Made by a program: the position numbers and the translations under genes
From: Chlorobaculum limnaeum
GTDB taxonomy: Bacteria; Bacteroidota; Chlorobiia; Chlorobiales; Chlorobiaceae
Assembly (NCBI RefSeq): GCF_001747405.1
Contig: NZ_CP017305.1
Coordinates: forward strand, 576,001-640,000
Reading direction: 5' to 3'
DNA length: 64,000 bases
Shown here: positions 16,748 to 25,525 of the stretch, piece after piece
Layout of the letters: each line of letters starts with the position of its first letter
Position numbering within the stretch: the first letter of the stretch is position 1
Notes under the pieces: generated by a model
Told to the model about the DNA's origin: nothing
The model's input: the letters and a program-made list of their open reading frames with translations, nothing else
Database searches by the model: none

Positions 16748-17788
16748 TCACTCCTTTTTGCCGCTCTTCTTGAAGATGGTCTGCGGAAGGTCAGCCGTGA
16801 CGATGACCGATTCGAGGTTCTGACTCACCTTGAGATGCCTGAGCAGCTCTTTGGACGACTCCGATGTTCTCGAACCGGAGATGCTCGACAGCTCGATGGC
16901 CCCCCACAGGAAGGTCGAGGCGAAAAAGGCAGCCTGACGATCCTTGTAGACCCACTCGGACTGCCCCTTGAGGCCGCTGTCGTCGAACTTCACCGACATG
17001 GTGATCTGCTGCAAGCGGTTCAGGTTGCCGACCGATTTCACTTCGCTGTTCTTCGAGGTGAGGCTTTGCAGCGCGCCCGCCGTCCACTGTGGCGAGGCGA
17101 GGGCGAACCAGACGTGCGATTTGTAGGGTGTTTTTCCGATCAGCGAGGCGGTGGTCGAATCGCGTTCGAACAGACGGCCGGAAGGTTTGAAGAACTTTTC
17201 GAGGTTGTCGCTGCTGCTGGCGATGGCGAGCCGGTTCGCGCTCATCGGACTGACCCAGAGCGTGCTGTCGAGCTGATAAGCCTGTCGCCCGGCAACCTCG
17301 GCGGTCTGGAGGCTCGCGGATTTGAGGAACGGGGCGGAAGCCTTCCGTGCTACAGGGCCGCACGCCATGCCGATGTAGTTCTGCTGCTTCCTGCCAGAGC
17401 GCTGGAAGCTGACGAGCAGCGTGTCGAGATCGCTGTTGAGATCGATGCCGCCCGTTTTCATCAGGCTGTCGGTGCGCTTGCCAAGGCTGAGGAGCGGGCT
17501 GTTCCTGATCGAATCCGGCACGGCCTCTTTCCAGAATTTGCTCTCGCGAATATCCTTCATGCCGACGTAGATCATGGCGTCAGAGGTGCCCGGCATGTTC
17601 TGGATGATCGCCGTCAGCTCTGGCGAGAGCGCTTCGGGCGCAAGGCGCGGTTTCTTCCAGTTGATCCAGAGATAGCCAGTCAGCACGACGACGAGGCCCA
17701 GAACAAAAAGCGTGGCCATGACTTTCGGACCTTTCTTTTTGGGGACCTGCAACCCGGGCGTCGCGGGCATTGACTCGTTGCCGCTCAT
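16748..17788 (-). CDS. Membrane-anchored hypothetical protein
   Basis: The protein has about 346 residues from the start at 17788 (MSGNESMPATP). An upstream start at 17824 would overlap rnhA and is less likely. After a short proline and lysine-rich cytoplasmic tail (VPKKKGPK), a single hydrophobic helix (ATLFVLGLVVVLTGYLWI) anchors it. The rest should lie in the periplasm. It has features of DUF3352-type proteins: YVGMKDI, a middle segment on DTLLVSF, and LAIASSSDNLEKFF. No catalytic motif is visible. It ends 5 bp from the convergent tilS. Confidence 0.65.
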   Translation of the reverse strand: MSGNESMPATPGLQVPKKKGPKVMATLFVLGLVVVLTGYLWINWKKPRLAPEALSPELTAIIQNMPGTSDAMIYVGMKDIRESKFWKEAVPDSIRNSPLLSLGKRTDSLMKTGGIDLNSDLDTLLVSFQRSGRKQQNYIGMACGPVARKASAPFLKSASLQTAEVAGRQAYQLDSTLWVSPMSANRLAIASSSDNLEKFFKPSGRLFERDSTTASLIGKTPYKSHVWFALASPQWTAGALQSLTSKNSEVKSVGNLNRLQQITMSVKFDDSGLKGQSEWVYKDRQAAFFASTFLWGAIELSSISGSRTSESSKELLRHLKVSQNLESVIVTADLPQTIFKKSGKKE

Positions 17789-17801
17789 AAGGGAGAAAAA
17801 G

Positions 17802-18242
17802 TTAGGAATTATCCTTGATGGCAAGCCGGGCCAGCTCGTCGCAACGGTTGTTGTACGGATTGTCGCTGTGGCCCTTGACTTTGTGAAAGGTGACGGTGTG
17901 TAATGTAGTCAACTTGAGGATTTCCTGCCAGAGGTCGATGTTTTCCACCGGCTTTTTCGCAGCGGTTTTCCAGCTGTTCTTAACCCAGCGTTTGAGCCAC
18001 CCCTCGTTCATGGCGTTGACAAGATACGCTGAATCGCTGTAAATCTGTACGCGGCACGGCTCCCTGAGCGCTTCGAGCCCCCTGATGGCCGCCATCAGCT
18101 CCATGCGGTTGTTGGTCGTGGCGGGGTCGTAGCCCGAAATCTCCTTGCGGGTGTCGCCGTACATGAGCAGCGCCCCCCAGCCACCTTTGCCGGGATTGCC
18201 GCTGCACGCGCCGTCGGTGTAAAGAATAACCGTTTTTTCCAT
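17802..18242 (-). CDS. rnhA: Ribonuclease HI
   Basis: This 146-aa enzyme cleaves RNA in RNA-DNA hybrids and helps remove primers and R-loops. The core motifs are present: YTDGACSGNPGKGGW (first aspartate), NNRMELMAAIRGLEAL (glutamate), IYSDSAYLVNAM (second aspartate), and the basic-protrusion segment ending in VKGHSDNPYNNRCDELAR (third aspartate). I chose MEKTVIL at 18242 over an upstream ATG at 18260 because the upstream start lies inside the rpmB terminator hairpin. Confidence 0.95.
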   Translation of the reverse strand: MEKTVILYTDGACSGNPGKGGWGALLMYGDTRKEISGYDPATTNNRMELMAAIRGLEALREPCRVQIYSDSAYLVNAMNEGWLKRWVKNSWKTAAKKPVENIDLWQEILKLTTLHTVTFHKVKGHSDNPYNNRCDELARLAIKDNS

Positions 18243-18246
18243 GGAT

Positions 18247-18276
18247 AAAAAAAGGCTCAACCTGTGGATGAGCCTT
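18247..18276 (-). terminator. Intrinsic terminator after rpmB
   Basis: On the minus strand the stem AAGGCTCA/TGAGCCTT (18276-18252) is followed by a T-run of seven. It lies 32 bp beyond the rpmB stop and ends just before the rnhA start codon, so rnhA needs read-through or a promoter inside this short gap. Confidence 0.8.
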
Positions 18277-18307
18277 GTCTAAATGGGATTTTTCGCCTTT
18301 GCGGAGC

Positions 18308-18526
18308 TTACTTCAGAAGCTTTGCCAGTTCGGCGGTGCCGGTTTTGGACATGATCTTCATCGCCTTGGCGGTCAGGCGAACCTTGACCCAGCGCTTCTC
18401 TTCCTCGATCCAGATTCTCTTGGTATGCAGGTTCGGCTCGAAACGGGTGCGGGTGTGGTTATTGGCATGGGAGACGTTGTTGCCGTATATCGGCCTTTTT
18501 CCGGTCAGTATGCAAACTTTGGACAT
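18308..18526 (-). CDS. rpmB: 50S ribosomal protein L28
   Basis: This 72-aa protein starts at [20 protein letters not shown], the standard L28 N-terminus. The upstream ATG at 18571 would add 15 residues not found in the family. [12 protein letters not shown] and [13 protein letters not shown] complete the fold. The CxxC zinc motif of some L28 forms is absent, as only one cysteine is seen. It is followed by its own terminator. Confidence 0.96.
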   Translation of the reverse strand: MSKVCILTGKRPIYGNNVSHANNHTRTRFEPNLHTKRIWIEEEKRWVKVRLTAKAMKIMSKTGTAELAKLLK

Positions 18527-18610
18527 GGTTGGATCGATTGGCGTTAAAAAATTGAACCGGAAGATACTCAATAGTTCGTAAAAACGAAACTGTTTTCGTG
18601 TAGCTCCGAA

Positions 18611-18645
18611 GAATAGGACTTATAAGACCTATACATCCTATAGGG
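18611..18645. repeat. Dispersed AT-rich repeat (ATAGGACTTATAAGACCTAT family)
   Basis: The words ATAGGACTTATAAGACCTAT and CCTATAGG form overlapping inverted and direct repeats between rpmB and the chlorophyll synthase gene. The same words recur at 28871-28931, so this is a dispersed intergenic repeat of the genome. Confidence 0.6.
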
Positions 18646-18662
18646 CAAAGAGATCGGGCATG

Positions 18663-19655
18663 CTAAGGCCTTATGCCCACGGCGCAGACCATCATGGAGA
18701 GCACATAGAGCAGCGTGCCGAAAGCGTTGTACCAGACCGCTTTTTCGGCGGGGTGGTCGATCAGGATTTTCTGCATCGGGAGCTGCATGACCAGCAGCGT
18801 CACGGCGATGGCGGTCGGGATCATCGAGCCTTTGGCGACAAGAATCGCGATGGCTGCGACCTGTGCGGCGTCCATCACCACCGAAGCGAGGATTGCAGCT
18901 TTCTTTTCGCCGAGCTGTACCGGAATGGAGGCAACCTTGCGGATTTTGTCGCCCACGACCGACTTGAAGTCGTTGAGCGTCATGATGCCGTGCGCGCCGA
19001 GCGAGAAAATGATGGCCAGCGCGATCGACTCGGTCGATGGCACGCCCTGCGTGATCGAGAAGCTGCCGGTCAGCCAGGCGACCCCTTCGTAGGCGAGGCC
19101 GACGATCAGGTTGCCGTACCAGCCGTTGCGCTTGGCCCGGATCGGCGGGCCGGAGTAGGCGTGAGACATCAGAACGCCGACGAAGGCGATGGCCACCACG
19201 TATGGGTGGATCGACAGGGCGACGAGGAATCCCGACAGAATCAGGCCGAAGGTGATGAGCCAGCTCGCCTGTTTCGAGATTTTTCCCGCTGGAATCGGGC
19301 GCTCAGGTTCGTTGATGGCATCGACCTCGCGGTCGAAGTAATCGTTCATTGTCTGCGACATGGCGCACATCAGGGGCCCGGCGAGGATGACGCCCCTGAC
19401 GAGAATGGAGATGTTCTGCGAAACGCTTTCACCGGTCGAAACCACGCCGCAGGCAAAGGCCCACATTGGCGGAAACCAGGTCACGGGCTTCATGAGCGGA
19501 AGAATCGCCGAAGGCTCGATACGGAATCCGGGCCGGTTCACATTTTCGAGAGCTTGCTGGATGATTTTCTGTCTGGACTGACTGATGCCGGACTGATCCA
19601 GTTTCTCGTCGATGTTCAGGTGCAGTTCTGGATTGAGCGTATCGCTTCCGTTCAT
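18663..19655 (-). CDS. bchG: (Bacterio)chlorophyll synthase, UbiA prenyltransferase family
   Basis: This 330-aa multi-pass membrane enzyme attaches the isoprenoid alcohol to the (bacterio)chlorophyllide propionate. The first UbiA motif, NDYFDREVDAINEPERPIP, carries the Mg-diphosphate aspartates. The second, DFKSVVGDKIR, follows a run of hydrophobic helices. KPVTWFPPMWAFACG near residue 55 is characteristic of the ChlG/BchG branch. BchK of green sulfur bacteria is the main alternative; length and motifs fit BchG better. It is the clearest marker that the host is phototrophic. It stands alone between rpmB and trpD. Confidence 0.88.
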   Translation of the reverse strand: MNGSDTLNPELHLNIDEKLDQSGISQSRQKIIQQALENVNRPGFRIEPSAILPLMKPVTWFPPMWAFACGVVSTGESVSQNISILVRGVILAGPLMCAMSQTMNDYFDREVDAINEPERPIPAGKISKQASWLITFGLILSGFLVALSIHPYVVAIAFVGVLMSHAYSGPPIRAKRNGWYGNLIVGLAYEGVAWLTGSFSITQGVPSTESIALAIIFSLGAHGIMTLNDFKSVVGDKIRKVASIPVQLGEKKAAILASVVMDAAQVAAIAILVAKGSMIPTAIAVTLLVMQLPMQKILIDHPAEKAVWYNAFGTLLYVLSMMVCAVGIRP

Positions 19656-19741
19656 GATTTACAGATTCTTGCTTCGGCTGGAAACAGACAGCAAACAAAA
19701 TACATGTTTTCCGGCAAATTGTAAGGGCATTTAGAAAACCG

Positions 19742-20797
19742 TCAGTTTGATGCCGGGTCGCATTTCATGGCGAACTGCCGGTTGATTTCGATGATCCGGT
19801 TCATTTTGTCGAGCGCCTCGCAGGTTTCGAGGCTCTCTTTAGACATGCTCATCCCTTCGTCGATGCAGGAAGCCATGCCCGAAACGTAGCAGGTGATGGC
19901 CGAGGCGAAGAGCGCGGCATCGATTTTTGCCTGTGATGCCGAGCCGTCAAGCACCTCCCGGATGATCTGCGCATTGGCGCGGCTGTCGCCTCCGGCGAGG
20001 TCGCCGATCTCCCATCTGCCGAGGCCGAACTCCTCCGGCTCGACGGTGTGGCGGATGATTTGCCCTTCATGCAGTTCGATCATCGAGGTCGACCCGCAGA
20101 CGCTCGGTTCGTCGAAGCCCCCGCCGTTGCCCGTGCTACCGTGGACAAGCATGACGTGGTCGCATCCGGAGAGCGTGAGCACCTCGGCATAAATATCCAT
20201 CACCGTAGGATCGAACACGCCGATGAGCTGTCGCCGCACCCGCGCCGGATTGATGACCGGGCCGAGCATGTTGAAGATCGTCCTGATGCCAAGCTCCTTG
20301 CGGACAGCCGCCACGGCCTTCATCGAAGGGTGGTAGAGCGGGGCGAAGAGGAAGGCAAAGCCGGTTTCGCGGAACAGCTTCTCGGTGGCGGCGGGCGGAA
20401 GATCGACCCGGTAGCCGAGCGCTTCGAGCACGTCGGCGCTGCCGCACTTGCTGGTGATCGAGCGATTGCCGTGCTTGGCAATCGGGACGCCAGCGCCGGA
20501 GGCGATGAAGGCTGCGGCGGTCGAAATGTTGAACGTGCCCGTGTGGTCGCCGCCCGTGCCGCAGGTATCGACCGCCTGGGGATCGAGCCTGACCGGCGTG
20601 GCCATCGACACGATGCTTTCACATGCGCCGATAGCCTCGTCGGGAGTGATTCCCTTTTTCTGCAACAGCGCCAGAATAGCTCCGGTTCCGGCATCGGTGA
20701 ACCGGTTTTCCATGATCGCGTTCATGCACGTTTCCATCTCATGCCGGGAAAGGTCGTTGCCCTCCAGCAGCTTCTGAAGAATCTCCTGTTGACGCAT
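19742..20797 (-). CDS. trpD: Anthranilate phosphoribosyltransferase
   Basis: This enzyme of about 351 aa joins anthranilate to PRPP in tryptophan synthesis. [17 protein letters not shown] is the diphosphate loop, then [20 protein letters not shown], and [12 protein letters not shown] with [10 protein letters not shown] for anthranilate binding. [10 protein letters not shown] follows. MRQQEIL at 20797 is the most likely start; an ATG four codons upstream is possible. No other trp genes are adjacent. Confidence 0.95.
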   Translation of the reverse strand: MRQQEILQKLLEGNDLSRHEMETCMNAIMENRFTDAGTGAILALLQKKGITPDEAIGACESIVSMATPVRLDPQAVDTCGTGGDHTGTFNISTAAAFIASGAGVPIAKHGNRSITSKCGSADVLEALGYRVDLPPAATEKLFRETGFAFLFAPLYHPSMKAVAAVRKELGIRTIFNMLGPVINPARVRRQLIGVFDPTVMDIYAEVLTLSGCDHVMLVHGSTGNGGGFDEPSVCGSTSMIELHEGQIIRHTVEPEEFGLGRWEIGDLAGGDSRANAQIIREVLDGSASQAKIDAALFASAITCYVSGMASCIDEGMSMSKESLETCEALDKMNRIIEINRQFAMKCDPASN

Positions 20798-20928
20798 AGT
20801 GTGATGCAAAGCGGGGTCGAGATGAAGAAAATATTACTGTACATTATACTAACTGTCCGCCCTTTTGCAAAAAGCCGATAAGCGTTGCAGGGCGGTCGAC
20901 GCGATTTTTTCACTCTGTATTCTGATTC

Positions 20929-22023
20929 ATGTCGCACGATATACTTCATACCTACCGTAGTACCCTGCGTACCAAAATATTCAGAAAGATGACCGCCGCC
21001 GGGGTGGACTCGCTGCTGGTGACCGATCTGGCGACCATTCGATGGCTTACCGGCTTCAGTGGCTCGAATGCCAGGCTGCTCTTCGCCGGAGATGCGACCT
21101 CCGTGCTCTTCACCGATTTCCGCTATCAGGAGCAGGTTCGGCAGGAGACCAGCGGCATCGCAACAGTGATTCTCAAAGACTCGCTGCCCGTCGAGCTGGC
21201 GTCGGGTTCGTTCCGGCTTGGCGACAAGATGGCGTTGCAGGCCGACCACATCACCTGGCACGAGATGCAGCGGCTTTCGGAGAAGCTCGGCCACCTGGAG
21301 TTCGCGCCGGTTTCGGCCTTTTTCGACGAGTTCCGCGAGATCAACCACATCGAGGAACTCGACCGGATGCGCCGCGCCGTCGCTCTCAGCGAAACGGTGC
21401 TCGAAGCGGTGATCGGCATGATCGCCCCCGGGGTGACCGAAATCGACATCGCCGCCGAAATCACCTACCGCCACCGCAAGCTCGGCGCGGAGAAGGACTC
21501 GTTCGATCCCATCGTGGCCGGAGGCGCTCACGGCGCGATGCCGCACGCCAAGCCGACTGCCGCCGCTTTCGAGCCGGGTACGCTCATTGTCATCGACATG
21601 GGGTGCATCGTCGATGGCTACGCCTCCGACCAGACCCGCACGGTCGCCTTCGGCAGGATTTCCGACGAGCAGCGCAACGTCTACCGCATCGTGCAAGAGG
21701 CGCAGCAGCTCGGCATCGATGCGGCCAGAGCGGGCATGGCCGCCCGCGATCTCGACGCCGAGGTGCGCAACTTCATCGCCGCCGCAGGCTACGGCGAAGC
21801 CTTCGGCCACGGCCTCGGCCACGGCGTGGGCGTCGAAGTGCACGAATCCCCGCGCGTCGGTACCGCCTCGACCGGCATCCTCCGCGAAGGCACGCTTTTC
21901 ACCGTCGAACCGGGCATCTACATCCCGGGCCGCTTCGGCGTCCGCATCGAAGACATGGTAGCCCTCGGCCCCGACGGCGCGGAACCGTTGCAGCGGTTTA
22001 CGAAGGATTTGATTGAACTTTAA
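20929..22023 (+). CDS. Xaa-Pro aminopeptidase/dipeptidase, M24 metallopeptidase
   Basis: This 364-aa cytoplasmic peptidase has a creatinase-like N-terminal domain (LLVTDLATIRWLTGFSGSNARLLF, 1-130) and a pita-bread catalytic domain. The metal ligands are visible in order: DMGCIVDGYASDQTRT, then GHGLGHGVGVEVHESPRVG, then FTVEPGIYIPG and a final VRIEDMV. It cleaves the bond before proline in peptides. The start codon follows a short leader after the divergent trpD. It is followed 14 bp later by cutA, probably as one operon. Confidence 0.92.
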   Translation: MSHDILHTYRSTLRTKIFRKMTAAGVDSLLVTDLATIRWLTGFSGSNARLLFAGDATSVLFTDFRYQEQVRQETSGIATVILKDSLPVELASGSFRLGDKMALQADHITWHEMQRLSEKLGHLEFAPVSAFFDEFREINHIEELDRMRRAVALSETVLEAVIGMIAPGVTEIDIAAEITYRHRKLGAEKDSFDPIVAGGAHGAMPHAKPTAAAFEPGTLIVIDMGCIVDGYASDQTRTVAFGRISDEQRNVYRIVQEAQQLGIDAARAGMAARDLDAEVRNFIAAAGYGEAFGHGLGHGVGVEVHESPRVGTASTGILREGTLFTVEPGIYIPGRFGVRIEDMVALGPDGAEPLQRFTKDLIEL

Positions 22024-22037
22024 TTGCGTGATGAAGT

Positions 22038-22373
22038 ATGAGTGAATCGAAATCCAGCGGCTACTGCATGGTCATCACAACGGTTCCCGACCGGGAGGAG
22101 GCTGAAAAACTGGCGCAGGGCATTCTCGAAAACCGCCTCGCTGCCTGCGTTCATGTATCGGATATTCACGGCTTCTTTTTCTGGGATGGCGAGATACAGA
22201 ACGACGACGAAGTCTCGCTTTTCATTAAAACCACGAAGAAACGATACGACGCCCTCGAAAGCTACATTCAGGAATACCATCCCTACGATGTTCCGGAGAT
22301 TATCCAGCTGCCGATAACTGGCGGATCACCTGAATATCTGGCGTGGCTGGATGCTACGACGGGGGAGAAATAA
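22038..22373 (+). CDS. cutA: Divalent cation tolerance protein CutA
   Basis: This 111-aa protein has the CutA1 marks MVITTVPDREEAEKLAQGILENRLAACVHV, FFFWDGEIQNDDEVSLFIKT and YHPYDVPEII. The last part carries the tyrosine and acidic residues of the trimer interface. CutA1 proteins are trimeric copper-binding proteins of uncertain cellular role. The gene follows the M24 peptidase gene closely. The next gene (22386) is very AT-rich and of different origin. Confidence 0.93.
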   Translation: MSESKSSGYCMVITTVPDREEAEKLAQGILENRLAACVHVSDIHGFFFWDGEIQNDDEVSLFIKTTKKRYDALESYIQEYHPYDVPEIIQLPITGGSPEYLAWLDATTGEK

Positions 22374-22385
22374 ATGGAGCAATGA

Positions 22386-23207
22386 ATGAATAATACCCCT
22401 CAAATTCTTTACAAATATGTTAGCTGCGATATTGCAAAAATTATTTTAGAAACTAATGCAATTAGGGCTACCCCACCAATTGATTTTAATGATCCGTTTG
22501 AAGTTTTGCCACAATCGATGGAGGTGACAGAGGCTTTAGGTAGAGAACTGATTAATAGGTTTGAGAGTAAGGCTTTTTACGATGTGGCGGTAAAAAATAA
22601 AGATATAACTTATCAGCAATATCTTCTGTTTTTAAAAACGTATCCCGATAAGGCGATTCAAATTTTAAAAGATACGTTTATGTCTGATGATAAGTTTGTT
22701 ATGAAGGTTTTAAAAGGTAACGTTGAAAAATACTCGGAACTTTTTGGTTTACTCTGTCTTAGTGCCAAAAGAGATAATATTTTGATGTGGAGTCATTATG
22801 CGGATAATCATAGAGGTGTGGTGATTGGTTTTGATTCGAAAAAATTATTTCGACATGGATATTTTAAAGTTAGGTATTCAGAAGAAAGATGTTTTTATAA
22901 CGTTAAAGATGAAAGAGATATTAATGGCCTCATGGAGTTATTTGCTACAAAAGCAAGGATGTGGGAGTATGAAGATGAGTATAGGGCGCTGATTAATTTT
23001 CATGATTGTATAAAAAGTAGTGCGGGAATTTATTTGTACGGTTTTAATAGAGAAGCAATTAAAGAGTTGATTTTTGGAATAAGAATTTTAGAAAGCGAAA
23101 AAGTAGATATTTTGCGGCTGATCAGTGATTGTCGTAATGTGAGTGTTATGCAAGCAAATTTACATGATAAAATGTTTAAAATTGAATTCGATGATCATGC
23201 GTTATGA
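22386..23207 (+). CDS. DUF2971 family protein, AT-rich single-gene insertion
   Basis: This 273-aa protein matches the DUF2971 pattern: LYKYVSCDIAKIIL at the start, RATPPIDFNDPFE, LCLSAKRDNILMWSHYADNHRGVVIGFD in the middle and KARMWEYEDEYRA later. The family's biochemical role is not established; it occurs often among accessory and defence genes. Base composition and codon use (AAA, TTT, ATT) differ sharply from cutA and holB on both sides, which points to recent acquisition. Its start lies 12 bp after the cutA stop. Confidence 0.8.
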   Translation: MNNTPQILYKYVSCDIAKIILETNAIRATPPIDFNDPFEVLPQSMEVTEALGRELINRFESKAFYDVAVKNKDITYQQYLLFLKTYPDKAIQILKDTFMSDDKFVMKVLKGNVEKYSELFGLLCLSAKRDNILMWSHYADNHRGVVIGFDSKKLFRHGYFKVRYSEERCFYNVKDERDINGLMELFATKARMWEYEDEYRALINFHDCIKSSAGIYLYGFNREAIKELIFGIRILESEKVDILRLISDCRNVSVMQANLHDKMFKIEFDDHAL

Positions 23208-23259
23208 GCTAAGAATGAAATATTTTTCTTCCATTCCTTTCAGACTCTGAAGTCCTTTT

Positions 23260-24429
23260 TTACCTCCCCTGCAAAATCCCCCGCAACTCCGCTGTTAAAC
23301 CGGCCATCACCAGAATCACGCTGGCGTTGCGTTCGATGGAGCGCATGGCCTCTTCGATCATGCTTGAGGCGCGGTAGAGGTCGCGGTTGGGGAAGGCTTT
23401 GACGAAGCGGTTGGTGTTTTCCGCGATGTCGGGGTTGTTGAGTTCCGGGAAGGTGGGGTCGATGGCGCGGCGGGTGACATCCTGGAAGAAAAGCAGGAGT
23501 GCGTCGAGAAAGATGAGCTGTTCGGTGCGCGTGGAGCTTTTGGCGAGTTCTTCGCACGTGCCGATGGCTTCGTGGAATTTGGCGGGCACGAGGATGTTGC
23601 GGAGGTAGTCGATGGCTTTGTTGCGGATACCGACTACCGCCGGAACTGCTCCTTCGCCCGTTTCGGCTTCGATGAGTTCCAGCGCGCTCGCCAGGTTGCC
23701 GCGCGCGAGGCTCACGATGAAGCGCCGCTCGGATTCGTCCAATTGCGGGGCGCGGCGGGCGATCCACGCTTCGATCTCCACCGGTTTCGGGCGGGCGAAG
23801 GTGAGCGTCTGGCAGCGCGAGCGGATGGTGGGCAGCACCGATTCCGGGCGCGACGAGACCAGCACGAACACCACGTGCGCCGGCGGTTCTTCGAGCAATT
23901 TCAGCAGCTTGTTGGCCGCCGTCGGGTGCAAGCGTTCCGCCTGCGAGATGATGAACACCTTCTTGCCGCCGTCGCGCGGGGCGAGCGAGGCCTTTTGCTG
24001 CAACATCACCACCTGCTCGGTCAGAATGCCCATCGAACGCTCCATGGCGGGCGTGAAGAAGGGGTTGCGCAGCTTCTCCTCGATCAGCGCCTCGTAGCGC
24101 TCCTTCACCTCGGCAAGTTTCTTGTTCTCTTTTTTCGACGGATCGGAGGGTTCGAGCAGCGCCGCTTCGACTGGGAAGAGGTACTCGATGTTGGGGTGCA
24201 TCAAGCGGTCGGCCTGGCGGCAGCTTTCGCATTCGCCGCACGAGCCTTCGCCTGGCAAGTCACCGGAATTGCGGCAGTTGAGGATTTTGGCGAGTTCAAA
24301 CGCTACGCTCTCCTTGCCCGAACCTTCAGGCCCGGCAAAGAGATAGGCATGAGCCAGACGGTCGGCTCCGAGCGCCGTTTTGAGCACCCGGAGCTGGGGT
24401 TCGTGGCCGACTATCGAATTCCAGCTCAT
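23260..24429 (-). CDS. holB: DNA polymerase III subunit delta'
   Basis: This 389-aa clamp-loader AAA+ protein shows HAYLFAGPEGSGKES (Walker A region, near residue 30), the zinc module CGECESCRQ, and KVFIISQAERLHPTAANKLLKLLEEPP (Walker B and partner helix). The RSRCQTLTF arginine-finger motif follows. Delta' helps open and load the beta clamp during replication. An insertion between the zinc module and Walker B (VEAALLEPSDPSKKENKK) makes it longer than E. coli HolB. The gene lies 10 bp downstream of ilvE in the same direction. Confidence 0.93.
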   Translation of the reverse strand: MSWNSIVGHEPQLRVLKTALGADRLAHAYLFAGPEGSGKESVAFELAKILNCRNSGDLPGEGSCGECESCRQADRLMHPNIEYLFPVEAALLEPSDPSKKENKKLAEVKERYEALIEEKLRNPFFTPAMERSMGILTEQVVMLQQKASLAPRDGGKKVFIISQAERLHPTAANKLLKLLEEPPAHVVFVLVSSRPESVLPTIRSRCQTLTFARPKPVEIEAWIARRAPQLDESERRFIVSLARGNLASALELIEAETGEGAVPAVVGIRNKAIDYLRNILVPAKFHEAIGTCEELAKSSTRTEQLIFLDALLLFFQDVTRRAIDPTFPELNNPDIAENTNRFVKAFPNRDLYRASSMIEEAMRSIERNASVILVMAGLTAELRGILQGR

Positions 24430-24439
24430 GCCTTTCCGC

Positions 24440-25351
24440 TCAGATAAAGGTCAGCCAGTTGTATGGATCCTCTCCGCTGTGGACGATTTTGAGGTACTCG
24501 TGCTGCAAGGCTTCGGTGACCGGGCCGCGTTTTTCGTTGCCGATCGGAATCCTGTCAACGCTTCTGACAGGCGTGATCTCCGCCGCCGTGCCGGTTAGGA
24601 AAATCTCGTCAGCGATGTAGAGCGCTTCGCGCGGGATGAGCGTTTCGCGAACCTCGTAACCAAGCTCCTTGGCGATGTGCATCACCGCGTGACGGGTGAA
24701 GCCCGGCAGGATCGACTGTGCGGCCAGCGGGGTGTAAATGATGTTGTGCCTGACGACAAAGATGTTTTCGCCGCTGCCCTCGGCAACGTAGCCGTTGTGG
24801 TCGAGCGCCAGTCCTTCGGCGTAACCGTCCGACAGCGCCTCCATCTTGATGAGCTGCGAGTTCATGTAGTTGCCGCCAGCTTTGGCCCACGAGGGCAGGG
24901 TGTTCGGCGCGAGGCGGTGCCACGAGGAGACCTTGACATCCACGCCGTTTTCGAGCACGTCCTCGCCGAGGTAGGTGCCCCACTCCCAGGTCGCGATGGC
25001 GACTTCGATGGAGGCGCGGTGCGGATTGACGCCAAGCGCGCCCTGCCCACGGAACACCAGCGGACGGACATAGCAGGCCTTGTGGTTGTTAGCCTTGATG
25101 GTCGAGATAATGGCGTCCTTGATCTCTGTTTCCGAATAGGGAATCTCTATGCGGTAGATTTTCGAAGACTCCCAGAGGCGACGGACATGTTCGTCGAGGA
25201 AGAGCAGCGCCGAGCCTTTGGCGGTATCGTAGCAGCGGATGCCCTCGAAGGTTGACGAACCATAGTGGGCGACGTGGGACATGACGTGGATTTTGGCGTC
25301 ACTCCAGCCGACCAGTTCGCCGTTCATCCATATTTTAAGCGAGTTATACAT
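24440..25351 (-). CDS. ilvE: Branched-chain amino acid aminotransferase
   Basis: This 303-aa PLP-dependent enzyme of fold type IV makes or degrades valine, leucine and isoleucine. AHYGSSTFEGIRCYDTAKG starts the family fold. The PLP lysine is in WAKAGGNYMNSQL, followed by DHNGYVAEGSGENIFVV and FLTGTAAEITPVRSVD. It is complete at both ends. The 174-bp gap upstream holds the hairpin at 25476-25517. Confidence 0.94.
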   Translation of the reverse strand: MYNSLKIWMNGELVGWSDAKIHVMSHVAHYGSSTFEGIRCYDTAKGSALLFLDEHVRRLWESSKIYRIEIPYSETEIKDAIISTIKANNHKACYVRPLVFRGQGALGVNPHRASIEVAIATWEWGTYLGEDVLENGVDVKVSSWHRLAPNTLPSWAKAGGNYMNSQLIKMEALSDGYAEGLALDHNGYVAEGSGENIFVVRHNIIYTPLAAQSILPGFTRHAVMHIAKELGYEVRETLIPREALYIADEIFLTGTAAEITPVRSVDRIPIGNEKRGPVTEALQHEYLKIVHSGEDPYNWLTFI

Positions 25352-25475
25352 GAACCGATGAAATTGAGTGAAAAAAACGGTAAAGAATTTTTCTTCTAAG
25401 ATAGTCTGTTTTGGATTTTTTGAAAGCGGTGAGGAGCTAATTTGAGCGCGGGCGATAGAGTGGAACTGGCTTGAT

Positions 25476-25517
25476 GGCCTGAGTGAACGCTGTTAGTCCG
25501 CAGCGCCCACTCAGGCC
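25476..25517. terminator. Strong hairpin between pfp and ilvE
   Basis: GGCCTGAGTG (25476-25485) pairs with CACTCAGGCC (25508-25517), with an inner GCTG/CAGC stem. It lies 9 bp beyond the pfp stop codon. It lacks a T-run, so it may be a weak terminator, a processing site or an mRNA stabiliser. Confidence 0.55.
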
Positions 25518-25525
25518 GTTTGCAC

